From Chryseobacterium nakagawai (GTDB lineage Bacteria; Bacteroidota; Bacteroidia; Flavobacteriales; Weeksellaceae), in the NCBI RefSeq assembly GCF_900637665.1, contig NZ_LR134386.1, forward strand, positions 1,976,501-2,040,500: DNA of 64,000 nucleotides. Direction: 5' to 3'. The notes beneath the pieces are model-generated. The model had not been told where the DNA came from. It saw only the letters and a list, made by a program, of their open reading frames with translations, and did not search any database. Below, piece by piece: positions 34,483 to 43,358 of this stretch. The position numbers were made by a program, and so were the translations under genes. The number at the start of each line of letters is the position of its first letter. Positions within the stretch are counted from its first letter, which is position 1.

Positions 34483-34490
34483 TACATTTG
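34483..34490 (+). promoter_or_regulatory. -7 promoter element of the rnz operon
   Basis: TACATTTG matches TAnnTTTG exactly and ends 18 nt before the TTG start of rnz, giving a leader of roughly ten bases. No clear TTG is found at -33. Confidence 0.55.
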
Positions 34491-34508
34491 TTACAATAAA
34501 CAATTGAT

Positions 34509-35423
34509 TTGAGTACTTATTTAACAATATTAGGTTTTAATTCAGCAATTCCGACTATCAATACCTCACCCACAGCCCAGCTGTTGGAAATGGAAGAAAG
34601 GCTCTTCCTGATCGATTGTGGGGAAGGAACACAGGTGCAGCTGAGAAAAGCCAAAGCCAGATTTTCAAAGATCAATCATATTTTTATTTCTCATCTTCAC
34701 GGAGATCACTGTTTCGGACTTCCGGGACTTATCGCGTCTTTTCGCCTTTTAGGAAGAGATAATCCATTGCATGTCTATGGTCCGAAAGGAATTAAAAAGA
34801 TGATGGAAACTATTTTTCAGATTACGGAGACGCATCGTGGTTTCGAGGTGGTTTATCATGAGCTGGATAAGGATTATTCCGAAAAAATATATGAAGATAA
34901 TAGAGTAGAGGTATATACGATCCCATTGGATCACAGAATCTACTGTAATGGCTATCTTTTTAAAGAAAAACCAAAGGACAGACATCTGAATATGAAAGAA
35001 ATTGCCAAATACAATGAAATCGAAAGCTGCGATTATCATAACATAAAAGCAGGAAAGGATTTTGTATTAAGCGATGGTTATGTTCTTAAAAATGAAGTGC
35101 TGACCCTTGATCCGGCTCCACCAGTATCATACGCATTCTGCAGTGATACTCGTTATCTTGAAAGTGTAATTCCAATCATTAAAAATGCTACGGTTCTGTA
35201 TCACGAATCTACTTTTCTTCATGATCTGAAGGAAATGGCGGATTATACGGGTCATACCACTGCATTGGAAGCGGCTACAATTGCCCAGAAAGCCCAAGTT
35301 GGAAAACTGATTTTAGGTCATTTCTCCAACAGATATGCTGATCTAACGGTATTTACCGATGAAGCAAGAAATATTTTTCCTAATTCATTTCTTCCAAAAG
35401 CGCTGGAAAGTGTAAAAATTTAA
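34509..35423 (+). CDS. rnz: Ribonuclease Z
   Basis: This 304-residue metallo-beta-lactamase-fold nuclease is the standard length for short-form RNase Z, which trims tRNA 3' ends. The Zn-binding motif is ISHLHGDHCFGLPGL near residues 61-75. Further ligands are in YAFCSDTRYLESV, the HEST motif (YHESTFLHDL) and ILGHFSNRY near the C-terminus. The start codon is TTG (MSTYLTILGFNSAIPT): the family begins exactly here and no ATG lies near. It is the first gene of a tight three-gene transcript, 6 nt before the next ATG. Confidence 0.96.
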   Translation: MSTYLTILGFNSAIPTINTSPTAQLLEMEERLFLIDCGEGTQVQLRKAKARFSKINHIFISHLHGDHCFGLPGLIASFRLLGRDNPLHVYGPKGIKKMMETIFQITETHRGFEVVYHELDKDYSEKIYEDNRVEVYTIPLDHRIYCNGYLFKEKPKDRHLNMKEIAKYNEIESCDYHNIKAGKDFVLSDGYVLKNEVLTLDPAPPVSYAFCSDTRYLESVIPIIKNATVLYHESTFLHDLKEMADYTGHTTALEAATIAQKAQVGKLILGHFSNRYADLTVFTDEARNIFPNSFLPKALESVKI

Positions 35424-35429
35424 ATAAAT

Positions 35430-36200
35430 ATGTTGAAGTTTGAAGAGCTTAGAAGCTTTCTGGATGAAAAGGCAGATCAATATAATGCTCCTGATTTTAT
35501 AGAAAATGACCCCATACAGATCCCCCACCGTTTTTCATTAAAACAGGATATTGAAATTGCAGGTTTTTTAGCGGCAACTATTTCGTGGGGAAACAGAAAG
35601 TCGATCATCAATTCGGCCAATAAAATACTTGATATCATGGGAAATTCTCCTTATGATTTTGTATTGAATTACTCCGAAAAAGATTTAAAAGACATTCAGG
35701 ACAAAAGTATTCACAGAACCTTTAACGGAGAAGATTTTTCTTACTTTATTAAGCAGTTCAACAGGATTTATAAAGAAAATGAAAGCCTGGAAGATCTGTT
35801 CACAATAAAAGAATCTGAAACCAACTTTCAGCATGCGATAGAAAGATTCAGAAGTGGTTTTCTGGAAACGGAAAAACATAGAAGTCATAAGCATATCAGT
35901 TCACCTTATAAAAATTCTTCGGCCAAAAGAATCATCATGTTTCTGAGATGGATGGTACGTAAGGATAAGCGCGGTGTAGACTTTGGAATCTGGAAAGATA
36001 TTGATCAGAAATACCTGTCTATCCCATTAGATGTACATACCGGAAATATTTCAAGAAAACTGGGATTGCTGGAAAGAACACAGAATGATTGGAAAACGGT
36101 GGAAGAACTGGATATAGCCATCCGAAAATTTGATGATAAAGATCCTGCAAAATATGATTTTGCCTTGTTTGGATTAGGCGTAACTAAAGAACTGTTGTAA
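35430..36200 (+). CDS. TIGR02757 family protein
   Basis: This 256-residue cytoplasmic protein is of the TIGR02757 family, which is widespread in Bacteroidota and has no proven function. Recognisable stretches are DPIQIPHRFSLKQDIEIAGF and AATISWGNRKSIINSANKIL near the N-terminus, and LRWMVRKDKRGVDFGIWK and PLDVHTGNISRKLGLL in the C-terminal half. The last two recall the helix-hairpin-helix DNA glycosylase fold. That a glycosylase-like nucleic acid role exists is inference. It lies between rnz and a DUF1003-like gene in one operon. Confidence 0.88.
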   Translation: MLKFEELRSFLDEKADQYNAPDFIENDPIQIPHRFSLKQDIEIAGFLAATISWGNRKSIINSANKILDIMGNSPYDFVLNYSEKDLKDIQDKSIHRTFNGEDFSYFIKQFNRIYKENESLEDLFTIKESETNFQHAIERFRSGFLETEKHRSHKHISSPYKNSSAKRIIMFLRWMVRKDKRGVDFGIWKDIDQKYLSIPLDVHTGNISRKLGLLERTQNDWKTVEELDIAIRKFDDKDPAKYDFALFGLGVTKELL

Positions 36201-36211
36201 AAATATAAAGG

Positions 36212-36766
36212 ATGAAAAAATATAGCGAAAAAGGTGAAGTTCTTGAGAAAATAGCCGATAGTATTACATCATGGATAGGATCTATTCAATCTCTGATTGT
36301 ACATACTCTATTGTTTGTGACTTCGTTTTTGCTTCCGATGCTGAATATTGTTGATTTTGATAAAATGCTGCTGATTCTTACTACGGTACTTTCTCTGGAA
36401 GCTATTTATCTGGCTATCTTCATTCAGATGTCTGTCAATAAAAGTCATGAAAAAATTGAAGATATTCAGGAGGATATTGAAGATATTCAGGAAGATATCG
36501 AGGAAATTAGTGAGGATATCGAAGAGATTAGTGAAGATATTGAGGAGATTAATGAAGATATAGAAGATATTCAGGAAGACATTGAAGAAATCAGCGAGGA
36601 TATTGAAGAAATTAACGAAGAAGAAGAGGAAGAAGACCACAATGAAAAGGCTAAAAATGCTATACTGAAAAGCAATGTAAGTTCAAATAAAAATGAAATA
36701 AAGGCTTTAAAGGATATTATTGCTCAACTAAAGAATGAGATCGATCAATTAAAAAATGAAGAATAA
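36212..36766 (+). CDS. DUF1003-like membrane protein with eight acidic heptad repeats
   Basis: This 184-residue protein has an N-terminal DUF1003-like module (EKIADSITSWIGSIQ) and two membrane spans (about 27-46 and 52-73, the latter ending LSLEAIYLAIFIQMS). Residues 82-137 are eight consecutive heptads of the pattern I-E-(D/E)-I-(Q/S/N)-E-D, with Ile at both core positions and acid at almost every surface one. An EEEEEED run and a more basic second coiled coil (NEIKALKDIIAQLKNEIDQL) follow. This predicts a long, highly negative cytoplasmic coiled coil next to the membrane. DUF1003 has no known activity. It is the last gene of the rnz operon. Confidence 0.85.
   Translation: MKKYSEKGEVLEKIADSITSWIGSIQSLIVHTLLFVTSFLLPMLNIVDFDKMLLILTTVLSLEAIYLAIFIQMSVNKSHEKIEDIQEDIEDIQEDIEEISEDIEEISEDIEEINEDIEDIQEDIEEISEDIEEINEEEEEEDHNEKAKNAILKSNVSSNKNEIKALKDIIAQLKNEIDQLKNEE
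36455..36622 (+). repeat. Eight 21-bp coding repeats (acidic heptads)
   Basis: Eight in-frame 21-bp units, each encoding one I-E-x-I-x-E-(D/E) heptad. The copies differ mostly at third codon positions and by Q/S/N at the fifth residue, so amino acid selection rather than very recent copying explains the regularity. Confidence 0.9.
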
Positions 36767-36793
36767 ATAATTAAAAATATTTAGAAATATAGA

Positions 36794-36818
36794 AACAGGT
36801 CAATCGTATTGATCTGTT
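36794..36818 (+). terminator. Terminator of the rnz operon
   Basis: AACAGGTCAAT / ATTGATCTGTT forms an 11-bp stem with one wobble and loop CGT, followed by a T8 run. Confidence 0.92.
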
Positions 36819-36942
36819 TTTTTTAGGATTAAATTTCTTTTTATTTACAATTTGTTTAAAAATAAAATATATTTATTGTTGATTTTTATGAAAAAGTGAA
36901 TAATAAGTGTCTGTAATGCTGATTTTATATCGTTATTTTTGC

Positions 36943-36950
36943 TACATTTG
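36943..36950 (+). promoter_or_regulatory. -7 element, first anchor-L gene
   Basis: TACATTTG matches TAnnTTTG exactly and ends 17 nt before the ATG at 36968. Confidence 0.55.
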
Positions 36951-36967
36951 GGCAAAATCATATCAAA

Positions 36968-39328
36968 ATGTTGCATTATAGATTTAAACACTACTTTTTT
37001 CTTTTCACATTTTTACTGACTTCTGCTTCTGCATTCTCACAGGTAAGTCCTAATAGAAAAACTGCAAAAATAAAGCCTACAGGACCAAGTGCGAAAGCGG
37101 GTAACTTTATAAATGTAAATGTTGCACCCTATCCGGCTACAGGGTATTTTCCGGAACAGTTAGTAAAAGATATTCTGATTAATGGAGGAAGTACCTGTAC
37201 AACAGCAAATATTAGCAATGTTACAGTGTCTCCTAACCATACCATATTTAATCCCGATAGATTTTGGGGGTACTTCAATAGAGGAACAGCAGATTTTCCC
37301 TTTAAGGATGGGATTGTACTGACGACCGGTTATGCAAAAGATGCCGGAAATAGCTTTACTACTGATATGAGTGGACAAGTAGATTCAGGAAGTGATCCTG
37401 ATCTTGTAGCTGCTACTAATCCTACTGTAGAATTGAAAGATGCAGTTTCTCTTGAATTTGATTTTGTACCTAATTCTACTCAGGTAAGATTTAATTACAT
37501 ATTTGCTTCTGAAGAATATTCTGGAGGCTACCCTTGCCAGGGATTTTCTGATGCTTTTGCACTTTTGTTGAAAAAAGTAGGGGATCCTACTTATACTAAT
37601 TTAGCAGTATTGCCTGGAAACGCAGGACCGGTGAGTGCAACGAATATTGTTCCGAGCGGACCAGGGTTTTCCTGTGGTCCTATCAATGAAGCTTATTTTG
37701 CTGGAATTAATGTGCCACACTTAGGAATCAATTATGCTGGGAGAACGATCCCTTTAACTGCTATTGCGACTGTAATTCCTGGGGAAACCTACCATTTCAA
37801 AATGGTTATTGCGGATGGGAAAGACCAAAGCTTAGATTCTGCAGTTTTCCTGGAAGGAGGATCGTTTGATATTGGAGTTAAAATTGTAGATGAAAATGGA
37901 GCAACTCTGCCAGGTACAATCAATATGTGTGATAATACCCCTAAGACATTGAAAGCTCTATTGGAACTCGTGCCGGGAATGACTTTCCAGTGGTATAAGG
38001 ATGGCGTTTTGATCCCTGGAGCAACCAGTGCGATCTATGTTGCTACTGAGCCGGGAGTATATTTGATAAAAGTAATGACTCCAGGAAGTCAGTGTCCTGG
38101 AGAAGCTACGATTAAAGTTATTGGAGGAACAAGCCCTACGGTACAGGATGCCGTACTTAAGCTCTGTACAACACCTGCGGTGACTACTTTTAATCTAGAT
38201 GCAGCAATACCTATGATTACTACGACGCCGGGAGCGGTGGTCCGTTTTTATTCTAAATTGCCAGATGCACAGGCTCAAAATAATAATAACATTAAAAATA
38301 CCACCAGCTATAACGGCAATGATGGGGAAGTGTTGCATGTTCTTGTCACTAATGGAGGATTCTGTAGCAGGATTGCAACGTTGACTTTGAATAAAGAGGC
38401 AACCCCTACTGCTGGTCTGAATGTCGCAAAACTGAAAATCTGTTTAGGAGAATCTGTATTGATGACTGCAACGGGTGGCGTAACATATGAATGGAAGGAT
38501 ACAGCATCTGTTACAGATGGAACAAGAACGGTGAGTCCAACTAAAACAACTACCTATTCCGTATATGCGATCGGAGCACAGGGATGTAAGTCTCCAACGC
38601 CCGCAGAAGTTACCATAGAGGTAGTGCCAGCTATTGTTTCTACCTTAAAGGGTGGTTATATCTGTGAAGGGGACAGGATTACTTTAGATGCCGGTTCAGG
38701 ACCTGGATATACCTACGAATGGAATACTGGAGATACTACACAGACTATCTCGGTTAATAAGCCGGGAGAATATACAGTGACAATTAAGAATGGAGTTTGT
38801 TCTAAAGAATTTAAAACACAGGTTATAAAGGCTGTGGTTCCTGAAATTATTAAAGTCAATTATAATGACAGAGGAACTATGATTCTTACAGCAAGCAATC
38901 CTAGTAATGGTATATTAGAATATTCAGTAGATAATGGGCTTACATGGCAGTCTTCCAATACGTTTACCAATGTGCCTAAAAACGAGATTATTTCTATTCG
39001 TGTAAGAGTGAAGAATACAAGTTGTGTAGGCTTCCTTGAATACTTTACTTTTGTGATGAAAAATGTAATTACTCCAAATGGGGATAATATTAATGATATT
39101 ATTGACTTCAGAGGAATTGTAAAGTATAAAGGATTCAGTGGTATGATCTTCGACCGTTACGGAAAAGAAGTGTTCAGGGCCGAGAAGTTCAGACCATATT
39201 GGGATGGTTATTTCCAAGGAAAACGACTCCCGTCTTCATCCTATTGGTATCAAGTTACCTTCGAAGATCCTGCAAGCAAATTGCCAACGGTGAAAACAGG
39301 CTGGATCCTGCTAAAGAATATAGAATAA
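36968..39328 (+). CDS. Choice-of-anchor L protein with T9SS type B sorting domain (paralogue 1 of 3)
   Basis: This 786-residue secreted protein has a signal peptide to about residue 25 (SASAFSQ) and a short KAGNFINVN motif shared by all three paralogues. The choice-of-anchor L domain covers about 60-320: FKDGIVLTTGYAKDAGN, YIFASEEYSGGYPC, YHFKMVIADGKDQSLDSAVF. Ig/PKD-like modules follow to about 690 (TFQWYKDGVLIPGATS, TYEWNTGDTTQTIS). The C-terminal 85 residues (ITPNGDNINDIIDF ... IFDRYGKEVF ... GWILLKN) are the gliding-motility-type (type B) T9SS signal. It is probably an adhesin or matrix protein on the cell surface. Separate promoters and terminators suggest each copy is its own transcription unit. 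Confidence 0.92.
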   Translation: MLHYRFKHYFFLFTFLLTSASAFSQVSPNRKTAKIKPTGPSAKAGNFINVNVAPYPATGYFPEQLVKDILINGGSTCTTANISNVTVSPNHTIFNPDRFWGYFNRGTADFPFKDGIVLTTGYAKDAGNSFTTDMSGQVDSGSDPDLVAATNPTVELKDAVSLEFDFVPNSTQVRFNYIFASEEYSGGYPCQGFSDAFALLLKKVGDPTYTNLAVLPGNAGPVSATNIVPSGPGFSCGPINEAYFAGINVPHLGINYAGRTIPLTAIATVIPGETYHFKMVIADGKDQSLDSAVFLEGGSFDIGVKIVDENGATLPGTINMCDNTPKTLKALLELVPGMTFQWYKDGVLIPGATSAIYVATEPGVYLIKVMTPGSQCPGEATIKVIGGTSPTVQDAVLKLCTTPAVTTFNLDAAIPMITTTPGAVVRFYSKLPDAQAQNNNNIKNTTSYNGNDGEVLHVLVTNGGFCSRIATLTLNKEATPTAGLNVAKLKICLGESVLMTATGGVTYEWKDTASVTDGTRTVSPTKTTTYSVYAIGAQGCKSPTPAEVTIEVVPAIVSTLKGGYICEGDRITLDAGSGPGYTYEWNTGDTTQTISVNKPGEYTVTIKNGVCSKEFKTQVIKAVVPEIIKVNYNDRGTMILTASNPSNGILEYSVDNGLTWQSSNTFTNVPKNEIISIRVRVKNTSCVGFLEYFTFVMKNVITPNGDNINDIIDFRGIVKYKGFSGMIFDRYGKEVFRAEKFRPYWDGYFQGKRLPSSSYWYQVTFEDPASKLPTVKTGWILLKNIE

Positions 39329-39344
39329 TTTAAAATCATAATTG

Positions 39345-39370
39345 AAAGACTGGCTGTATTGTCAGTCTTT
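39345..39370 (+). terminator. Terminator after anchor-L paralogue 1
   Basis: AAAGACTG / CAGTCTTT is a perfect 8-bp stem with a 10-nt loop, followed by a T run. Confidence 0.87.
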
Positions 39371-39449
39371 TTTTATGATATCAAAATAAATAAAGTTGAT
39401 ATTCTACGATTAATAAATTTGAATTAGTAATAATGTAAATAATGTTAAA

Positions 39450-39481
39450 TTGAATTTCAATCAAAAAAAACAGTATTTTTG
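39450..39481 (+). promoter_or_regulatory. Promoter of anchor-L paralogue 2
   Basis: TTG at 39450-39452 and TATTTTTG at 39474-39481 are separated by 21 bp. This fits the Bacteroidota -33 TTG / -7 TAnnTTTG arrangement, 16 nt upstream of the ATG at 39498. Confidence 0.65.
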
Positions 39482-39497
39482 TTTAAAATAATATAAA

Positions 39498-42400
39498 ATG
39501 TTAAATAGGAGGAAAGGAAGTTTATTTTTAGTGTTATTTTTTGTTTTTATAGGGAGCTTTATTTTTGCCCAAAATAGGGTGGTAAAAAAAGGAGTGCCTT
39601 CAAAAAATAATAGTTCTACTGCAAAAGCTGGAGCTTTTATAGATGTAAACACTTCCAATTATCCTGAGTCTTCTTACAGTATTACTCAGTTAGTAAAAGA
39701 TGTCCTTATATCAGGCGGAGGATGTGCTAGTAATAATGTAAGTAATGTAGTGGTATATCCAAATTTACCTCCATCTAATCAGAGCCGAAGCTGGGGATAC
39801 TTCAATAAAGGAACTACGAATTTTCCATTCAATAGAGGAGTTATTCTTTCTACCGGATTTGCCAAAAATGCAGGAAATTCCCCTCTTTCAGATCTCAATG
39901 ATGATCTGGGAACAGGCGGAGATTTGGATCTGGCAACTGCTTTGGGTATTCCTAATGACAAACTGGCTAATGCTACTTATATAGAATTTGATTTTATTGC
40001 TGTTTCCTCTGAAATAACCTTTAAATATTTATTTGCCTCGAAAGAATATCAGGATAATTTTCCATGTAATATTACGGATGGTTTTGCTTTATTATTGAAA
40101 AAGGCAGGTGATCCTACTTATACCAATATGGCAGTGCTTCCAGGTGGAGCAGGACCAGTGAGTGTAACAAATATTCGCCCAGGGTATCCTAATTGCGGAC
40201 CTAAAAATGAAGCTTACTATGGAGGAACAAATACAGCTCACATAGAAACTAATTTTAATGGACGTACCATTCCATTGACAGCGAAAGCAACAGTGATTCC
40301 CGGGCAGTCTTATCATTTTAAAATGGTATTGGCTGATTTCCAGGATGCTAATTATGATTCGGCGGTTTTTTTAGATGCTGGATCGTTTGATTTAGGGGTA
40401 AGCATTCTGGGACCAGGTGGCGTGAAGCTTCCAAGCTCAGTAAATATGTGTGATAATACACCACAAACTTTTACAGCTTCTGTTCAGGTGCCTAATGTAA
40501 CCTATCAATGGTTTTTAAATAATAATCCTATTGCTGGAGCTACTAATGCCAGTTATACGGCAACTCAACCCGGAGTGTATACCGTTAAAGTATATATACA
40601 GGGAAGCTCGTGTCCGGGAGAGGCAACCATCACTGTTGTGGGAGGAACTTCCCCTACAGTACAGAATGCTACATTAACAGCTTGTTATGCAGCTGGAAAT
40701 GCTACATTTAATTTACCTGTAGCACAGCCCGCAATAAGTACTACAGCAGGAGCGGTCTTTACTTATTATACAACACTGGCTGATGCTAATGCAGGAAATG
40801 CCAATACAATTCCTAATCCCACTACTTATCAAAGTGCGGGGGGGACTGTATATGTAAGAGTCAGAAATGGTTTCTGTGCTAAAGTGGCTGAGTTGACTTT
40901 GGTAAAAGCTCCGCAAATGACAGGATCTATTGTACCTCCTTCAGTATTGACTTGTGCTAACTCTCAGATTACCTTGGATGCTTCGGCTTCAGTTTATCCT
41001 ACGGGGGCTACATTTAACTGGACTACTACAGGAGGAAATATAGTTTCAGGAGGAAATACGCTAAATCCTGTAATTAATGCACCTGGAACATATACATTAA
41101 CGATATCACAGGTATATCAGCCTGGAAATATCAACTGTACAGCGACTGCAACAGTAACGGTGACGGGAAACAGTGCACCACCCAATCCATCCCTTACAGC
41201 TCCTAAATTAAAGATTTGTAAAGGAGAATCTATAACGTTAACGGCTTCAGGAGGAGCAACATATAATTGGGGAGGAGGTCTTCCGGGAAATGGAAATACA
41301 CAAACCGTATCTCCAACAGTTACTACAACATATACTGTGACTGCTATTGGTGCTAACGGATGTGCTTCTGCTACACCTGCAACGCTCACTATAGAAGTGT
41401 CAGAACCGTTTACTGCACAAAATGCAATTCTGCATAAGTGTTATCAGCCAGGGTTAACCTATAACCTTAAAGAATCAGAAGGGCAAATTACTACAGCTAC
41501 AGGGGTAACATTTACCTATTATGTAATTCAGGCTGATGCTAATGCCGGTAATGCTAATTCTATTGCAGCTCCTACAACATATTCACCTACTTCAGCAAAT
41601 CAGACAATCTATGTAAGGGTTAGCAATGGCGGTTGTAGCTATGTAGTTTCTCTACAGTTATTGAGAACAGCAGAAACTACCTTGACAATTGCACCACCAC
41701 AAACGGTCACCTGTACAACTCCTCAAATTACGCTTAATGCATCAGCTTCTGTAGTGCCAGCTGGATCTACGATTACCTGGACTACTGTTGGTGGTAATAT
41801 TGTATCAGGGGCTAATACACTTACTCCTGTAGTAAGTGCGGGAGGGACTTATACATTGACTGTTGCCAATGTGTTCCAGCCTGGAAATTTGAATTGTTCT
41901 TATAACTCAACAGTAACAGTAACTCAGGATAAAGTAGCACCGGTTGCAGCACTTGTATCTTCTCATTCTCGTATATGTGAAGGGGAATCAGTAGTTTTAA
42001 CTGCTTCTGGTGGAGCTACCTATGCTTGGGGAAATGGGCTTACAGGTACCGGAAATACACAAACTGTATCACCAACAGTTACTACGACATATACCGTAAC
42101 TGCTATAGGAGCTAATGGATGCCCCTCTGCTACACCGGCAACTGTTATAGTTCAGGTAGGACCTCCAATAGCGGGAGTTTCAGCGGACAAAATGAAAATA
42201 TGTGCCGGTGAATCTGTTACTCTTACCGCTACAGGTGGAATTACTTATAATTGGGTAGGTCTTGCCGGAAACGGAGATACGCAGGTAGTAACTCCTACAA
42301 TCACTACAGAGTATTCTGTATTTGCATTGGGAGGAAATGGATGTAGTTCTCTTGTTGCTGCTAAAGTGAAAATTGAAGTAGTTCCTGCTATTGTGTCTAC

Positions 42401-43082
42401 ATTAGAAAATGTATATGTGTGTGCTGGAGATAATGGAATTCTTGATGCAGGAGCAGGACCTAATTATACCTATCTGTGGAATACGGGAGCTACTACACAG
42501 ACGATTACTACAAAAGTTGCAGGAACTTATTCCGTAACAATTAGTAACGGAGTATGTTCTAAAGTCTTTACGGCGCAGCTTATCAATCCTGATCTTCCTG
42601 AAATTATCAACGTTGTATATGATAAAAATATATTAACACTTACAGCAAGTAACCCAACAGGAGGCACCTTAGAATACTCTATTAATAATGGAGTGACCTG
42701 GCAAAGCTCAAACGTGTTTAATGGGGTCCTGGATAATACAATGTACCATTTAATGGTTAGAGTAAAAAATGCAAAATGTGGAACTTCAATAGATTATTTC
42801 ACCTTCGTACTCAGCAATGCCATTACTCCTAATATGGATGGAATAAATGACACTATAGATTTTAGTGGAATCAGTGGATATAAAGATTTTGCAGCTTCTA
42901 TTTTTGATAGGTATGGAGCTGAAGTTTTCAAGGCAACAAAAGGAGATGTTATATGGCGAGGATCTCTAAAAGGAATCAATTTGCCTACAGGGACTTACTG
43001 GTATAGAGTTCAGTGGGAAAACCCTGCCAATAAGAAATTAGAACAACGCTCAGGTTGGATTTTACTGAAAAATAGAAATTAA
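39498..43082 (+). CDS. Choice-of-anchor L protein with T9SS type B sorting domain (paralogue 2, expanded)
   Basis: This is the largest of the trio, 1194 residues. The signal peptide (FIGSFIFAQ), KAGAFIDVN motif and anchor-L domain (FNRGVILSTGFAKNAGN, YLFASKEYQDNFPC) match its neighbours. It then has about 400 extra residues made of a duplicated block of about 250 residues. Each block holds a TYYxxxADANAGNANxI module, an Ig-like module beginning (A/V)LTC or VTCTT with TLTISQVYQPGN or TLTVANVFQPGN, and a T(T/V)SPTVTTTYTVTAIGANG module. The C-terminus has the type B sorting domain (ITPNMDGINDTIDFS ... GWILLKNRN). The expansion probably lengthens a surface stalk. No catalytic motif was seen. Confidence 0.92.
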   Translation: MLNRRKGSLFLVLFFVFIGSFIFAQNRVVKKGVPSKNNSSTAKAGAFIDVNTSNYPESSYSITQLVKDVLISGGGCASNNVSNVVVYPNLPPSNQSRSWGYFNKGTTNFPFNRGVILSTGFAKNAGNSPLSDLNDDLGTGGDLDLATALGIPNDKLANATYIEFDFIAVSSEITFKYLFASKEYQDNFPCNITDGFALLLKKAGDPTYTNMAVLPGGAGPVSVTNIRPGYPNCGPKNEAYYGGTNTAHIETNFNGRTIPLTAKATVIPGQSYHFKMVLADFQDANYDSAVFLDAGSFDLGVSILGPGGVKLPSSVNMCDNTPQTFTASVQVPNVTYQWFLNNNPIAGATNASYTATQPGVYTVKVYIQGSSCPGEATITVVGGTSPTVQNATLTACYAAGNATFNLPVAQPAISTTAGAVFTYYTTLADANAGNANTIPNPTTYQSAGGTVYVRVRNGFCAKVAELTLVKAPQMTGSIVPPSVLTCANSQITLDASASVYPTGATFNWTTTGGNIVSGGNTLNPVINAPGTYTLTISQVYQPGNINCTATATVTVTGNSAPPNPSLTAPKLKICKGESITLTASGGATYNWGGGLPGNGNTQTVSPTVTTTYTVTAIGANGCASATPATLTIEVSEPFTAQNAILHKCYQPGLTYNLKESEGQITTATGVTFTYYVIQADANAGNANSIAAPTTYSPTSANQTIYVRVSNGGCSYVVSLQLLRTAETTLTIAPPQTVTCTTPQITLNASASVVPAGSTITWTTVGGNIVSGANTLTPVVSAGGTYTLTVANVFQPGNLNCSYNSTVTVTQDKVAPVAALVSSHSRICEGESVVLTASGGATYAWGNGLTGTGNTQTVSPTVTTTYTVTAIGANGCPSATPATVIVQVGPPIAGVSADKMKICAGESVTLTATGGITYNWVGLAGNGDTQVVTPTITTEYSVFALGGNGCSSLVAAKVKIEVVPAIVSTLENVYVCAGDNGILDAGAGPNYTYLWNTGATTQTITTKVAGTYSVTISNGVCSKVFTAQLINPDLPEIINVVYDKNILTLTASNPTGGTLEYSINNGVTWQSSNVFNGVLDNTMYHLMVRVKNAKCGTSIDYFTFVLSNAITPNMDGINDTIDFSGISGYKDFAASIFDRYGAEVFKATKGDVIWRGSLKGINLPTGTYWYRVQWENPANKKLEQRSGWILLKNRN
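40680..42190 (+). repeat. Tandem duplication of a block of about 755 bp inside anchor-L paralogue 2
   Basis: Corresponding words recur at a fixed offset: 40950 with 41709 and 41292 with 42051 (both 759 bp), and 40779 with 41532 (753 bp). The block encodes about 250 residues. The outer limits given are approximate. Confidence 0.8.
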
Positions 43083-43110
43083 AATTATTTAAAAATATAA
43101 AATAAGCAAC

Positions 43111-43136
43111 AAAACCTTCCGTTATTGGAGGGTTTT
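43111..43136 (+). terminator. Terminator after anchor-L paralogue 2
   Basis: AAAACCTTCC / GGAGGGTTTT forms a 10-bp stem with one wobble and loop GTTATT. Confidence 0.8.
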
Positions 43137-43334
43137 ATTGTTTGTGGTCTTTTATGTTATTGTTGTTTTTGGTATTTTGAAAAATGAAAATGAATTTTAT
43201 AAATTCTATTTTGAATTTTGATTATTATTTTGTTAAAAACGTTATGATTATTGGTAAGTGTGTTTTATTGGTTTAAATGTTGTAGTTTTTTTATAAAAAA
43301 TATAAATATGTGTATGGTATATTTAAAAAAAAAT

Positions 43335-43342
43335 TAAATTTG
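43335..43342 (+). promoter_or_regulatory. -7 element, anchor-L paralogue 3
   Basis: TAAATTTG matches TAnnTTTG exactly and ends 16 nt before the ATG at 43359, nearly the same spacing as for the other two paralogues. Confidence 0.55.
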
Positions 43343-43358
43343 TTGAAACAAAAATATT

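Noticed and set aside
36308-36640. 110-codon minus-strand frame opposite the DUF1003-like gene
   Set aside because: It is the antisense shadow of the heptad repeats. The F/N/L/I monotony comes from reading the complementary strand of acidic codons.
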